Shown: positions 1 to 8,536 of the stretch, in pieces | Layout: each line of letters opens with the position of its first letter | Position numbering within the stretch: the first letter of the stretch is position 1 | DNA from: Evansella vedderi | Lineage (GTDB): Bacteria > Bacillota > Bacilli > Bacillales > Salisediminibacteriaceae | Assembly (NCBI RefSeq): GCF_030813435.1 | Contig: NZ_JAUSUG010000003.1 | Span: 1-64,000 of the forward strand | Length of the DNA: 64,000 nt | Direction: 5' to 3' | The notes under the pieces: generated by a model | Told to the model about the DNA's origin: nothing | The model's input: the letters and a program-made list of their open reading frames with translations, nothing else | Database searches by the model: none | Position numbers and translations under genes: made by a program

Positions 1-245
1 TCTGAGTTTAAACGTTCAACTAGAAGTTGTATTTCAGGAATTCTTTCAACAAGTCTTACCACAAGTGCTTGAACCATTGCAGGATAGTTTAATTCAACAG
101 GTCTACCTAATTGGGATTTTTTCGCTACGATAGAAAGGATTGGATTGATATCAATCGCTGAAAAAATTTCATCGTAACGTTGGGTAGGCTCTAAATCAAA
201 TAAAATTTGCATGCTAAAAAGGCTCTCTTGTCGTACAATAGACAT
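1..245 (-). CDS. Transposase, N-terminal part (cut by window edge)
   Basis: The first 81 residues of a protein that runs off the left edge. The start MSIVRQESLFSMQ and the following region (EPTQRYDEIFSAID, then RPVELNYPAMVQALVVR) read like the N-terminal DUF772-type segment of DDE transposases of the IS5/IS1182-like groups. The ATG at 245 is preceded on the minus strand by a good ribosome binding site, AGGGGGAAG. The catalytic DDE residues would lie outside the window, so whether the element is intact cannot be judged. The short repeat at 294 and 788 lies just upstream and may mark the element end. Confidence 0.7.
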   Translation of the reverse strand, partial: MSIVRQESLFSMQILFDLEPTQRYDEIFSAIDINPILSIVAKKSQLGRPVELNYPAMVQALVVRLVERIPEIQLLVERLNS

Positions 246-293
246 AGGAGTCTTCCCCCTTCGAATTTGTTGGTTTGGTCACTTACTAAATTC

Positions 294-319
294 GACATTT
301 GGGGAGGTACTCCTTTTTT
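294..319. repeat. 26-bp direct repeat, copy 1 (possible IS end)
   Basis: GACATTTGGGGAGGTACTCC followed by TTTTTT. It recurs with one mismatch at 788-813, same orientation. It contains the small palindrome GGAGGTACTCC. Its place just upstream of the transposase start makes an insertion-sequence end the simplest reading, but no matching end or target duplication can be tested here. Confidence 0.5.
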
Positions 320-603
320 CATGCTTTGAAACCCTTGGCCCATAAGGGCCGAGATTTATGAAATTCATTCAAATAGTAAAAAATAAAAAATAATCTTTTT
401 TTGCATTTTTTCCAAAATATCTCCTCCACTGTTTAGTCGCGTTTCGTGCTCATTACCTTCCCCTTTAGATAAGTTTTATGTGCTCAGTAAAGTAATATTT
501 TATGATTTTTACTACTTGAATCAATTTCATAATTCAGTTTCATATAATGAGAACATATATAGAATAATATTTATATCTTTTTAAAAATAATTAATTTTAC
601 CCG

Positions 604-760
604 TTTCATAATGCCTTTATGAGACACGTAAGTCACACTTCCATTTCGTTACGCGTTTCATGTACGCTTTATGAAACACGTAACTTATGCTTCTGGTACG
701 ATACATGTTCCATAAATTTGTTTATGAGACAAGTAAACTTCTAACTAGTCTTCCATTTTC
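604..760. repeat. Three degenerate ~53-bp tandem units
   Basis: The core TTTATGAGACACGTAA recurs three times at about 53-bp spacing (near 617, 670 and 721) as TTTATGAGACACGTAA, TTTATGAAACACGTAA and TTTATGAGACAAGTAA, each preceded by a CGTTTCAT-like box. No reading frame runs through it. Confidence 0.55.
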
Positions 761-787
761 TTTTCAAACTAGAAGAAGAGTAAAATA

Positions 788-813
788 GACATTAGGGGAG
801 GTACTCCTTTTTT
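788..813. repeat. 26-bp direct repeat, copy 2
   Basis: Second copy of the repeat at 294-319, one mismatch, 494 bp away. It may be a solo end left by an earlier insertion or an internal terminal repeat. Confidence 0.5.
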
Positions 814-1111
814 TACTTTTCTTCAGCTATGGCAAGTTGTCCGACAGTTATGCCATTATCCCCTTCAAATTCTTCTAAACTCCCAATACTTCATCTCTGT
901 CTTAATGATACCACTAATTCCCTTTTATTTAGGATAAAAATGTAAAAAAGGCGTCTCCGCTTGTTGCAGAAACACTTCCCCTTTATAGGTACAAAAAAGA
1001 GCTGCATATTTCATTCAAGAATAAATCCAATACTCCATCGATGGTTACTTTGTTTGAACCCGACCATTTTTCGTACTATACTAAAGAAAAGCCTATAAGG
1101 AAGGATGTATC

Positions 1112-1462
1112 ATGACCAAACATCATATCTATACAATGAGTGTCGCAAGGGTCTATCCCCATTATGTTACGAAAGCAGAGAAAAAAGGACGTACAAAAAC
1201 AGAGGTCGATGAAATCATCCGTTGGTTGACAGGATACAGCCAGGGAGAGTTAGAATCGCAACTAGAAAAACAGACAGACTTTGAAACCTTTTTTGCGGAA
1301 GCTCCCAAACTGAATCCTTCGAGGGCTTTGATCAAAGGTGTGGTCTGCGGTGTCCGAGTGGAAGACATCGAAGAGCCGACGATGCAGGAAATTCGCTATT
1401 TGGATAAGCTGATTGATGAGTTAGCAAAGGGAAAGGCGATGGAGAAGATATTGCGGAAATAA
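1112..1462 (+). CDS. DUF2200 family protein
   Basis: A 116-residue cytoplasmic protein whose opening ([20 protein letters not shown]) and the segment [14 protein letters not shown] match the DUF2200 family, which is normally about this length. The ATG follows AAGGAAGG at 7 nt. The family has no established biochemical role. It stands alone: the upstream 860 bp is non-coding and a terminator follows immediately. No transmembrane segment or signal peptide is present. Confidence 0.85.
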   Translation: MTKHHIYTMSVARVYPHYVTKAEKKGRTKTEVDEIIRWLTGYSQGELESQLEKQTDFETFFAEAPKLNPSRALIKGVVCGVRVEDIEEPTMQEIRYLDKLIDELAKGKAMEKILRK

Positions 1463-1478
1463 TAATTAAAAATGAAGA

Positions 1479-1523
1479 AACACTGATCCTAATTATAAAA
1501 ATAAAAGAATCGGTGTTTTTTTT
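1479..1523 (+). terminator. Rho-independent terminator after DUF2200 gene
   Basis: AACACTGAT pairs with ATCGGTGTT (one G-U pair) and is followed by a run of T. Confidence 0.7.
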
Positions 1524-1720
1524 GTTGTATCGACAATAATCAAGAAGCTTCATTCACTATCACCTCTTTACTTCAATAAGCTATGAAATTCTATTAGGCT
1601 TCATATTTTATTAAAACTGCCTTAAACCTTGATGCAATAAGTACACCTATAAGACCAGCTATACTCATAGTAACAACATTTCCCCAGCCTAATTCTCCGT
1701 CTAAAAAAATGCGATAAATT

Positions 1721-1948
1721 TTAAGACTGGTTAGCGTAATATTTTAATATAATTCCAAGTGTGTATAGTCCAAAGAAATATATTAAAAATACGTTTAAAT
1801 ACATAAAAATAACAAGAATTAGAAGACCGCCAACGAAGATTAATACCAAATCTACTGCTACATTTTTATTTTTCTTTTTCAACATCTTATATATAATCAT
1901 CAATGAGTAAAACAGAAACACTAAAATAAACCCTAATAAAGCTACCAT
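1721..1948 (-). CDS. Small two-TM membrane protein
   Basis: A 75-residue protein of unknown function with two hydrophobic helices, about residues 2-21 and 32-66 (the second long enough to be two short spans), separated by the basic stretch KMLKKKNKNV. Start chosen because AAGGGGGTG lies 4-5 nt upstream of the ATG. A further minus-strand frame just downstream (about 1600-1715, ending AVLIKYEA) overlaps its end but lacks a convincing start. I do not recognise the family. Confidence 0.6.
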   Translation of the reverse strand: MVALLGFILVFLFYSLMIIYKMLKKKNKNVAVDLVLIFVGGLLILVIFMYLNVFLIYFFGLYTLGIILKYYANQS

Positions 1949-2056
1949 TTCGCACCCCCTTATCCTTATTACGATTAGATAACAAAAAAGTTTCTTAAAA
2001 TGTTCGTAAACGCCAAAAGAGCAGCGGGCGGCAACTTGTTTTTCTTAAAGAGTATT

Positions 2057-2766
2057 TTATTCTTTTCCTAAAGAGAATCCCTCAAACAAACGCCCTCCAT
2101 ATGGTTGTAAAATGCTATCCACTAATTGAATGATTTTATCTTTTTCTCCAAATTTATAAAATGTATCAAACGCTTCTACAAATTGTTCTGTAAAACTCTC
2201 GTCATAGTGTTTTAGTGAACGAATTACCCATTTTGAGGAACCAATCCATTGTCGATTTGTTCTTAATACAAATTCACTAACTCCTTCAGCTAGGGTATTC
2301 GTAATAAAAATTTCTTCTGCTCTATTTGTACAGCCTATCAAATCATCCAGGGCATCAGTAAGAAAATATCTTTTAATTTCAATGGTTTTAGGCGACCATA
2401 CGGCTGGCCTTTATCCAATAACTCTTTAGCTTCTAATTTTATTGATTCGATTATTCCCTTATCTTTTATTATTACTCCTTCTGAAACCATTCTTGGCATG
2501 GAAGGTCTAGCCCTTTCAACATCACTATTAAAAAAATCTTTATATGATGTTAAGTTGTGGGCAAATACTTCTATATTCCAATCAAAATCAACGATTGATT
2601 CCCTGTATGATGAGGGGAGCTGTTTATCAAAGATAATAATGTCAAGGTCTGATGTTTCCGTTATTTGACCACGAACGACACTTCCCCCTAACAAAGCTCC
2701 TTGGCAGTCTGGAAAATGTTTATTAACAAATTGCTTTGCTGCCTTTATCGGTTCTATTTTATTCAT
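2057..2766 (-). pseudogene. Nucleotidyltransferase-domain gene with a frameshift
   Basis: The 5' part (2338-2766) encodes a nucleotidyltransferase fold: GGSVVRGQITETSDLDIII contains the GS...D-x-D metal motif near residues 27-44. It stops after LKLKDIFLLMPWMI. The 3' part (2057-2341) is in the next frame and, read back across the overlap, continues as RYFLTDALDDLIGCTNRAEE, a natural continuation. One missing A in the AAAA run near 2374 explains both. The intact product would be about 235 residues, like stand-alone nucleotidyltransferases related to aminoglycoside or KNT-type enzymes. Either a real pseudogene or a sequencing error in a homopolymer. Confidence 0.75.
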
Positions 2767-2856
2767 TTTACTTTCTCCTAATTTTATTAAAATTCATTTT
2801 TAAAGGTCCCTCATCCGTAAACGGTCAACCTATTGTTTTTGAAAATAATCGAATCA

Positions 2857-3603
2857 TTACTCCTCCACTTCTAAACCAAAAAATTCTTTAACTTCATCTA
2901 AATTACTTGTTATTAAAACAACATCTCTTGTATTAAAAATAACGTAACTAGGATACTCCTCAATTCCTAATAATTTTGCATTTTCTGGTGGCCCTTCCGC
3001 CCCTGTACTTACGAAGCCCGTTTCAATTGTTTCTAAATCGGAAATGATATCCATGACTTCATTTGCCTCATCAACCCTATCATTGTGACTTTCCATACTA
3101 TCAAAAAACAGATGCAACGTATATTTTCCTTCTTCATAGGATTTAAGTTGTTCAATAACGTCCTCTTTTGTTCGTACCACTTCTACATGTTTGATTTTTT
3201 CCGCCGTATATATTGGGAACAATGTCCGTCCCTCTTCCTCTAAGGATATTTCATAAATATTTGCTACTGTACGTTCTTCTACAAATTCCTCTTTCACCCA
3301 TGCTTCAATATAACGTACTGAAATTTCTTCAAGGGTCAATTCCTCACCAGCTTCGTTTATGATCTCCGTATCATTCGTAACTTTAAGCCAATATCCGTAA
3401 ACATATTCCGTTCCAGTAAAACTTTGCTTTTCTCTTGGGTTTCTATCATCATCTACATGTACAAAAATCATTTGGTCATCAAAGTCACCCAGATAAGTTA
3501 TCCCTTGAAGATCCGCTTCTCTTGTTATTTCTTTGTTTTCATTGGTACCCATACAACCTAATAAAAAAATGAAAAGGACGAAAAGATAAATTACGAGCCT
3601 CAC
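2857..3603 (-). CDS. Predicted lipoprotein of unknown function
   Basis: 248 residues with a lipoprotein signal: a hydrophobic segment at about 3-16 ending in the lipobox LLGC (Cys17). The remainder is acidic and hydrophilic, suggesting a protein tethered to the outer face of the membrane. Residues after about 150 alternate strands and helices in a way that could be thioredoxin-like, but the CxxC motif is absent. Start is GTG with AAAGGTG about 8 nt upstream. It is followed closely by, and co-directional with, the acetyltransferase gene upstream at 3628-4188. Family not recognised. Confidence 0.6.
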   Translation of the reverse strand: MRLVIYLFVLFIFLLGCMGTNENKEITREADLQGITYLGDFDDQMIFVHVDDDRNPREKQSFTGTEYVYGYWLKVTNDTEIINEAGEELTLEEISVRYIEAWVKEEFVEERTVANIYEISLEEEGRTLFPIYTAEKIKHVEVVRTKEDVIEQLKSYEEGKYTLHLFFDSMESHNDRVDEANEVMDIISDLETIETGFVSTGAEGPPENAKLLGIEEYPSYVIFNTRDVVLITSNLDEVKEFFGLEVEE

Positions 3604-3627
3604 TATATCAACACACCTTTTAAAAAA

Positions 3628-4188
3628 TTATTTTGCCTTTACAAAACAAGCCATTGAAATTAAATCATAGTATTTTCCAACGTCTATTTTGATTGCATTT
3701 TTCTTACGACCTTCTTCGTGAAATCCAGAATTTCTGTATAATCGAACAGCATTACTATTCTCAGATACCACTTCAAGACATACCTTTTCTATTTTAGAGT
3801 TATTCTTTGCCCATTCTAAAAATTCAGTAAGTAATATCTTCCCTATCCCCTGATTTCTGAATTCCTTTTTCACACTCATACCAAAAGAGCCTTGATGTTC
3901 AATTCTCCTTTTCTGTCCACCATGAAAATCTAATGTTCCAACAATTTCTCCATTATATTCAGCCAATATGGCTAACTTACTTACACCTTCTAACATTTTC
4001 TGTAAAAAACACTTTTGTTGATTAACCGTTAATTTAAACTCTTCCTCAGTAGTAATCAGGTAAGGTTCTTTACAAATAATGGTTTTATTAAATTCTAACA
4101 CTTTTTCTGCATCATCTGGAAAGGCTGTTCGTAGAAAAAACGCTTCTCCATTTCTCATATAACATTTTTTTGTTTCAACCTTTCCCAT
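3628..4188 (-). CDS. GNAT family N-acetyltransferase
   Basis: 186 residues. The acetyl-CoA binding motif A is visible as NQGIGKILL about two thirds along, followed by the typical EVVSENSNAVRLYRNSGFHE segment, in which N-x-x-A-x-x-L-Y and GF are family hallmarks. Acetyl-CoA-dependent transfer to a small amine or protein amine is expected; the substrate cannot be deduced. The longest frame starts 11 codons earlier, but TGGGGGTT lies 7 nt before the internal ATG at 4188, so that start is preferred. Confidence 0.85.
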   Translation of the reverse strand: MGKVETKKCYMRNGEAFFLRTAFPDDAEKVLEFNKTIICKEPYLITTEEEFKLTVNQQKCFLQKMLEGVSKLAILAEYNGEIVGTLDFHGGQKRRIEHQGSFGMSVKKEFRNQGIGKILLTEFLEWAKNNSKIEKVCLEVVSENSNAVRLYRNSGFHEEGRKKNAIKIDVGKYYDLISMACFVKAK

Positions 4189-4397
4189 AGTACAACCCCC
4201 AATTTTATGTATCAGTTCCAAATGTTTATTTACATTTTAACATTCATTTCCTTTACAACTGACAAAAAAGCACTTCTTTTAAATCCATTCTTATTTCAAC
4301 CAAATGCCTCCGAATTATTTATTTATTAAAAGAAAGTGAAACCTTTTATAAAACAACACGTAAATATACACGTACAAAAAATAGGGGGTTTTATTTA

Positions 4398-5216
4398 ATG
4401 AAAAAAATAATTGCATTTCTTACAGCATGCTCTACGGCTTTTTTCCTAGGTGCATGTAGTGATCAAGTGGCTGGAGATAAGTCGTTAGAAGATATCTTAA
4501 ACGAGTCCATAACCACAATGGAAGAACTAAAGAGTTACACTATGGATCAAGAAATGGAACAACAACTGGGTATGACAGGGGAAGAGTCCGTAACAATGAA
4601 TATGAATATGACATCAGAAATACATCAAGACCCAATGCTTCTTTTCCAAACAATGTCAATGGATATGTTTGGGGAAACACTTTCCTATGAATCATATTTC
4701 TCAGAAGAACATGGATTTTATATAGAGGACCCTATGATGGGACAATGGATCAAATACCCAGACTCTCTCGTTACTGAATTAATGGATCTAGAAGCACAGA
4801 TGAGTCCTGAGGATCAATTAATGACATTGCAGCAGTATATATCTGACCTCTCCTTAACAACAGATAATGATTCCTATATTATCAACCTAACAGGAGAAGA
4901 TGTGGATATGCAGGCTATCTTTGAACAATTGAGCGGTTTGTTTGGAGATGGAATGGGAGAAATGGACGAATTACTTTCTGAGATGATCATTGATGAACTA
5001 GAATACGAGATTGTTATTGACAAAGATACAATGTATCAAACAGAAGCTACCGTAAAAATGGCATTCACGATGGATCTTATGGGAGAAGCCATCTCTACAA
5101 CCCAGAACATGCATATTAAATTCAGTAACTTTAATGAACTAGACTTTATCGAAATTCCCGAAGACGTTATAAATAATGCAGTGGAAATGTCAGAAGAGGA
5201 TTTATTCGGTTTTTAA
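4398..5216 (+). CDS. DUF6612-like lipoprotein
   Basis: 272 residues with signal peptide and lipobox LGAC (Cys20). Met-rich and acidic mature part. The repeated pattern of Met-rich strands (MNMNMTSEIHQDPMLLF, then a second block around MAFTMDL) is typical of the LppX/LolA-like fold seen in DUF6612 lipoproteins of Bacillaceae, which may bind lipophilic ligands at the cell surface; this is an inference from pattern only. RBS AGGGGG 9 nt before ATG. Monocistronic, with its own terminator. Confidence 0.65.
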   Translation: MKKIIAFLTACSTAFFLGACSDQVAGDKSLEDILNESITTMEELKSYTMDQEMEQQLGMTGEESVTMNMNMTSEIHQDPMLLFQTMSMDMFGETLSYESYFSEEHGFYIEDPMMGQWIKYPDSLVTELMDLEAQMSPEDQLMTLQQYISDLSLTTDNDSYIINLTGEDVDMQAIFEQLSGLFGDGMGEMDELLSEMIIDELEYEIVIDKDTMYQTEATVKMAFTMDLMGEAISTTQNMHIKFSNFNELDFIEIPEDVINNAVEMSEEDLFGF

Positions 5217-5230
5217 TACTACTATATAAA

Positions 5231-5277
5231 GGATTACTCAATGGGCTTCCTCTTACCAATTGAGTAATCTTTTTTTT
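5231..5277 (+). terminator. Terminator after DUF6612-like gene
   Basis: GATTACTCAAT and ATTGAGTAATC form a perfect 11-bp stem followed by TTTTTTT. Confidence 0.85.
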
Positions 5278-5517
5278 AGCAGACATGTAACTCAAATACT
5301 TTGCGATCCTTTACCCAAATCTGTCATTTATTTTTTATGTAGCACTATGTAAGGTCATGAATTTATTTACTCTTTTTTCCTAATATATAATTATCAAGTT
5401 CCTAAGCTTGTTACTGATATATTGTTCAGTGGATAAAGGTCAACCAGTAAACTGGTTAACCTTATAAAAGGGTCGGAAACCCAATAATAAATATGACTGC
5501 ATCTTAGATTACAGAAT

Positions 5518-5829
5518 TTATTTATTGTTATTTTGTTGGTTATTTTGTTGGTTATTTTGCTGACGATTGTTTTGTTGGTTAGGTCCGATATTCCCAATGG
5601 TGTTTACTGTTTTGCCAACGGCCTGTGCAGTTTGGTCAACCGCGTTCATAGCAATATTTTCTGTGGCTTGAATCGTATTTTGCGCAGCGTCAAAAACAAC
5701 ATCAGCAGTGCTTTTAATTGTATTTGCAACACCTTGAGTTACTTGATTCTGTTGATTCTGTTGGTTTTGCTGATTTTGCTGGTTTTGACCATTTTGTTGA
5801 TTGTTATGGTTTCGATTTTGATTTGGCAT
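5518..5829 (-). CDS. Asn/Gln-rich low-complexity protein
   Basis: 103 residues. Residues 1-30 and the last 20 are almost only N and Q (repeats of QNQ and QNN), flanking a central amphipathic stretch of about 55 residues (VANTIKSTADVVFDAAQN). The start is the internal ATG at 5829, which has a textbook AGGAGGTGAAAACC spacing; the longer frame from 5862 is ignored. No signal peptide. Function unknown; such composition is common among spore-coat and other assembly proteins of bacilli, but there is no direct evidence here. Confidence 0.6.
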   Translation of the reverse strand: MPNQNRNHNNQQNGQNQQNQQNQQNQQNQVTQGVANTIKSTADVVFDAAQNTIQATENIAMNAVDQTAQAVGKTVNTIGNIGPNQQNNRQQNNQQNNQQNNNK

Positions 5830-5956
5830 GGTTTTCACCTCCTGAAAATAGACTGTGTACAATTTAAATTAATATCCCATTTTTTTTTAAAAATTTAAGT
5901 ATAGAAATAAAAAGTTATTTTCTAAGAGATTGTTGGTATAAGGAAGTATATTCTGC

Positions 5957-6186
5957 TTGGATACGCTACAGGCATTATGTCACCGTCCTGGTTCCGCGGG
6001 CAACGCTTCAAAGAGCGATGCTTCGTCGAGTATTCTTCGATTTGTCTCGACGGATACACTACGTAGCTAAGCTAGTAGAGGAAGAGACAGCCACTTGAAT
6101 GTCTTCAGCTGCTCCTGCGATTACTCGTCGCAAGAAAAGAATGTTGCCTTTCCCGCTGGAGTTGCCGCCTTCCGCTTCTCCAAGCT
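5957..6186. repeat. Dispersed GC-rich repeat, copy A
   Basis: Starts GCTTGGATACGCTACAGG and ends CGCTTCTCCAAGC, so GCTTGGA/TCCAAGC form short terminal inverted repeats. Internal blocks such as CGCGGGCAACGCTTCA, TGTCTCGACG and GAGGAAGAGACAG recur in the other copies listed in this window. Non-coding and clearly richer in GC than its surroundings. Confidence 0.7.
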
Positions 6187-6275
6187 TTTAAAATTAAGCA
6201 ACAAAGTTTGCGAAAGCAGCCAAATAAAAATAATACCCCCCAGCCCCGTAATATAATGAGCAAAAAGAAAAAAAT

Positions 6276-6303
6276 GAATTCTCTCCGCAGTAAGAGAGAA
6301 TTC
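6276..6303. repeat. Perfect 10-bp inverted repeat
   Basis: GAATTCTCTC and GAGAGAATTC with an 8-nt loop. No T run follows on either strand, so it is not an ordinary terminator. The rest of 6187-6606 shows nothing I can name. Confidence 0.4.
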
Positions 6304-6606
6304 GTTTAAGCATTAGGTAATTATTCATTTCGGTTAGAACCGGAGGAGGAGAGTAGCTCCTGTTCTTATTTCGGTAATTTTAGGGAACAAAGATATTATT
6401 AATTTTTTCCCTAAATTCAATACTGGAAATAATTAGATAAGAAAAACAATTCTCCTTTTAAACTCCCTTGTATTCCTATATAAAAAAACTTAAAGCAATT
6501 ATGTGAATTTTTCCCTAGCATTTAATAAAGTAAAAAAGCAAATACTTTTCAAGTATTTAACACACTCACCTCCCTATTTATTATCAAAAAAGAGAAGGCG
6601 ATACCG

Positions 6607-7026
6607 TTGAGAAGAAAAATGCTTTTATTCCTATTATGCACTACTATCTTCCTATTAGGATTTGACCTAAACGAAACGGAAGAAATGAAAATTATGGCGA
6701 CGATTAACCAAATGGTGGATTCCATTAATGAAAAAGATGCACAGAGGTTTATAAGTGTATTGAACGATCATTTTATTAAAGAAACTTATGGTAATAAGAA
6801 ATATATTGAGAATAACATTCAAAAATTTGGGAATATCACCAGTGTGTATATATATTATACTTCTGTTAAATCCTATTATGCTGTCTCGTATTACTATCTC
6901 ACATATGAAGCCAGGTCTGGATGGTGTAGTGACTTTAACGGAATCATTCTTTTAGAAAAGGTTAACAATGATTGGAAAATTCACAGTGTATCAGAAGAAG
7001 AAATAAACTCTAGCCAACGTACTTGA
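6607..7026 (+). CDS. Secreted NTF2/SnoaL-like small protein
   Basis: 139 residues. Residues 1-18 form a signal peptide without a lipobox Cys. The mature part (INQMVDSINEKDAQRFIS, then alternating strands ending WKIHSVS) has the helix plus curved-sheet pattern of the NTF2-like/SnoaL fold, often used for ligand binding; role unknown. The start is TTG at 6607 with GAAGG 7-8 nt upstream; the ATG four codons later is an alternative but is less well spaced. No terminator is evident, and the opposite-strand CotF-like gene ends 32 bp away. Confidence 0.55.
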   Translation: MRRKMLLFLLCTTIFLLGFDLNETEEMKIMATINQMVDSINEKDAQRFISVLNDHFIKETYGNKKYIENNIQKFGNITSVYIYYTSVKSYYAVSYYYLTYEARSGWCSDFNGIILLEKVNNDWKIHSVSEEEINSSQRT

Positions 7027-7058
7027 GTTAATTGGACCCTACTTTTAAATAGGCTATT

Positions 7059-7583
7059 TTAATCTTCTCTACCGGATAATGCCCTTTGTGCTAAACGCAT
7101 GTCGTTCTTTAAAAGAGTTTCCAGGTTATATGCAGGATAAAAACTTCTTTGGTGCATAAATCGAAACACTTCTTCATGTGAATCGATACATTCGCTTAAC
7201 TGCCTTTTCAGCACTTTTCTTACTGAAGGTGTTGCCGTTTCTGTTATGGCAATACCATAATTTCGTACGGTTGTCTTTGCTAATCCTAATAACTCACCTG
7301 CAAAAAAGCCAGTCATAGGGTCTTCACGATCTTCTTCTTCCTCTGAATCTGAACGCATTTCATCTAGATCTTCCCTATCTTTAAACGGAGGCATCTCAGG
7401 AAAAAACACTAATAAATCCCTTAAATTCCTTGTCGTACCTTGAATAGCCTTTTGATATAACCGTCTTAACTCTGGATCGGTCACCTCAGGAAGGGATTTC
7501 TTCAATTTTTGCAGCCCGATTGACTGAAAGGCAACAAGTTCATGGATTTCTAACGTTTCATGCCAAGCTAAATGATTACTCAT
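7059..7583 (-). CDS. CotF-like spore coat family protein
   Basis: 174 residues. [20 protein letters not shown] followed by [20 protein letters not shown] and, after an acidic linker (EEEEDRED, about 80-90), [18 protein letters not shown] match the helical Coat F family, found as spore coat components and paralogs across Bacillaceae. The unusual part is the central acidic insert. Start ATG with AAGGGAGTTGTAACGG upstream. Expected late mother-cell expression, but no clear sigma-K box could be identified. Confidence 0.75.
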   Translation of the reverse strand: MSNHLAWHETLEIHELVAFQSIGLQKLKKSLPEVTDPELRRLYQKAIQGTTRNLRDLLVFFPEMPPFKDREDLDEMRSDSEEEEDREDPMTGFFAGELLGLAKTTVRNYGIAITETATPSVRKVLKRQLSECIDSHEEVFRFMHQRSFYPAYNLETLLKNDMRLAQRALSGRED

Positions 7584-8244
7584 TCCGTTACAACTCCCTT
7601 TTATAATTTAGAACAAAATGATCAAACCTAGATGCTCAAAACTAGACTATTCACAGGATGGTTTGTTTTGTTCCAAATTTAGGCAATTGCGTAGTAGTGG
7701 AAAGGTGACATGGTTGTGTACGCCAGGAAATTTGGTCACTTGGCTTCATTGAGATTTAAGTTTGTTTTACTAACGCCCCCGTCGTAGCCAAACATTTTGA
7801 ATTCCAATACAGTTTAGTCCTTTTTTTAGAAAAAGAAAGTAAATATAAATTTTATTAATTTATTACAATAAGCCTTTACTTTTAACCTTTTTATGACAAC
7901 ATGCACAACAATATTAAGAGTAAATTACAATAAAGTTATTAAATAAAAATGAATAAAGTTATCTAGTAAAATAAAATTAAGGATAGGTGATAGAAGGCTT
8001 CTTATAAAATAAATTAAATTATTTCACAAGAATGGTCAAAAGTATGTAATTGCAGGAATCCCTAAAATTACAACTTTTAGTATGCTATCTTTTAAATTCT
8101 GAGACTATTATTCTTTCTATGATTTTTCCAATCAATCTTTTTAGATAACAGAGCAAACGACCATTTAAAGATTATTTGAACACGCGGCAATTAGAAAAGC
8201 TAAACAAGCAAAATTCGACTATAGAAAAGGAAGGCGTTAAAACA
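7584..8244. other. 660-bp intergenic region, nothing identified
   Basis: AT-rich. I found no convincing gene, hairpin or repeat. A Fur box would be expected near the FbpA-like gene at the right end, but no clear match to the inverted GATAAT motif is visible. Confidence 0.4.
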
Positions 8245-8400
8245 ATGGGTATTTTAAATAAAGCAATTGAAGCAAAAAGGCAAAAATTAATTGATTTATT
8301 GATTTCTTCTGGGGTTTACAAAGTGAATAACAAACAATTATATAAACTTACGCTTTCTGAATTACAAGATGAATTTAGGAGGTTAGATAATAACGAATGA
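8245..8400 (+). CDS. FbpA-like (Fur-regulated basic protein) small protein
   Basis: 51 residues. MGILNKAIEAKRQKLIDLLI then VYKVNNKQLYKLTLSELQDE closely follows the pattern of the FbpA family of Fur-regulated basic proteins, which in Bacillus subtilis act with the small RNA FsrA in the iron-sparing response. An upstream in-frame TTG at 8176 would add 23 residues, but GGAAGGCG lies at a normal distance from the ATG at 8245 and the family begins here. No other iron genes are adjacent. Confidence 0.75.
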   Translation: MGILNKAIEAKRQKLIDLLISSGVYKVNNKQLYKLTLSELQDEFRRLDNNE

Positions 8401-8536
8401 ATAGGATAGTAACAGATACAAAGAAAAATGGTATATGGAAAAGTCCACCTTAGATACTAATTTCAGCATATGGACCTATACTTTTTATTGTTTCTTTTTC
8501 ATAAGATAACAAAGTAGTGAAGAGGAGGGTTTCATT

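Larger units (their letters stand above)
246..1111. other. Long intergenic stretch with repeats and a faint gene remnant
   Basis: Apart from the two repeat types listed separately, 813-1014 on the minus strand holds two short frames that could be one decayed gene: one starts MKYAALFCTYKGEVFLQQ, the other ends GDNGITVGQLAIAEEK. They are in different frames and I cannot name a family. Nothing else is recognisable. Confidence 0.3.

Noticed and set aside
5420-5480. Hairpin AAGGTCAACCAG/CTGGTTAACCTT as a terminator
   Set aside because: Good stem, but no T run on either strand and not placed directly after a gene end; left unassigned.
5533-5898. 121-residue hydrophobic plus-strand frame
   Set aside because: Antisense reading of the N/Q-rich gene; Leu/Ile/Val richness is simply the complement of Asn/Gln codons.
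6330-6420. T-box or other riboswitch leader
   Set aside because: A few hairpins are visible, but no T-box sequence (GGTGG type) or known aptamer core, and the downstream gene is a small secreted protein.
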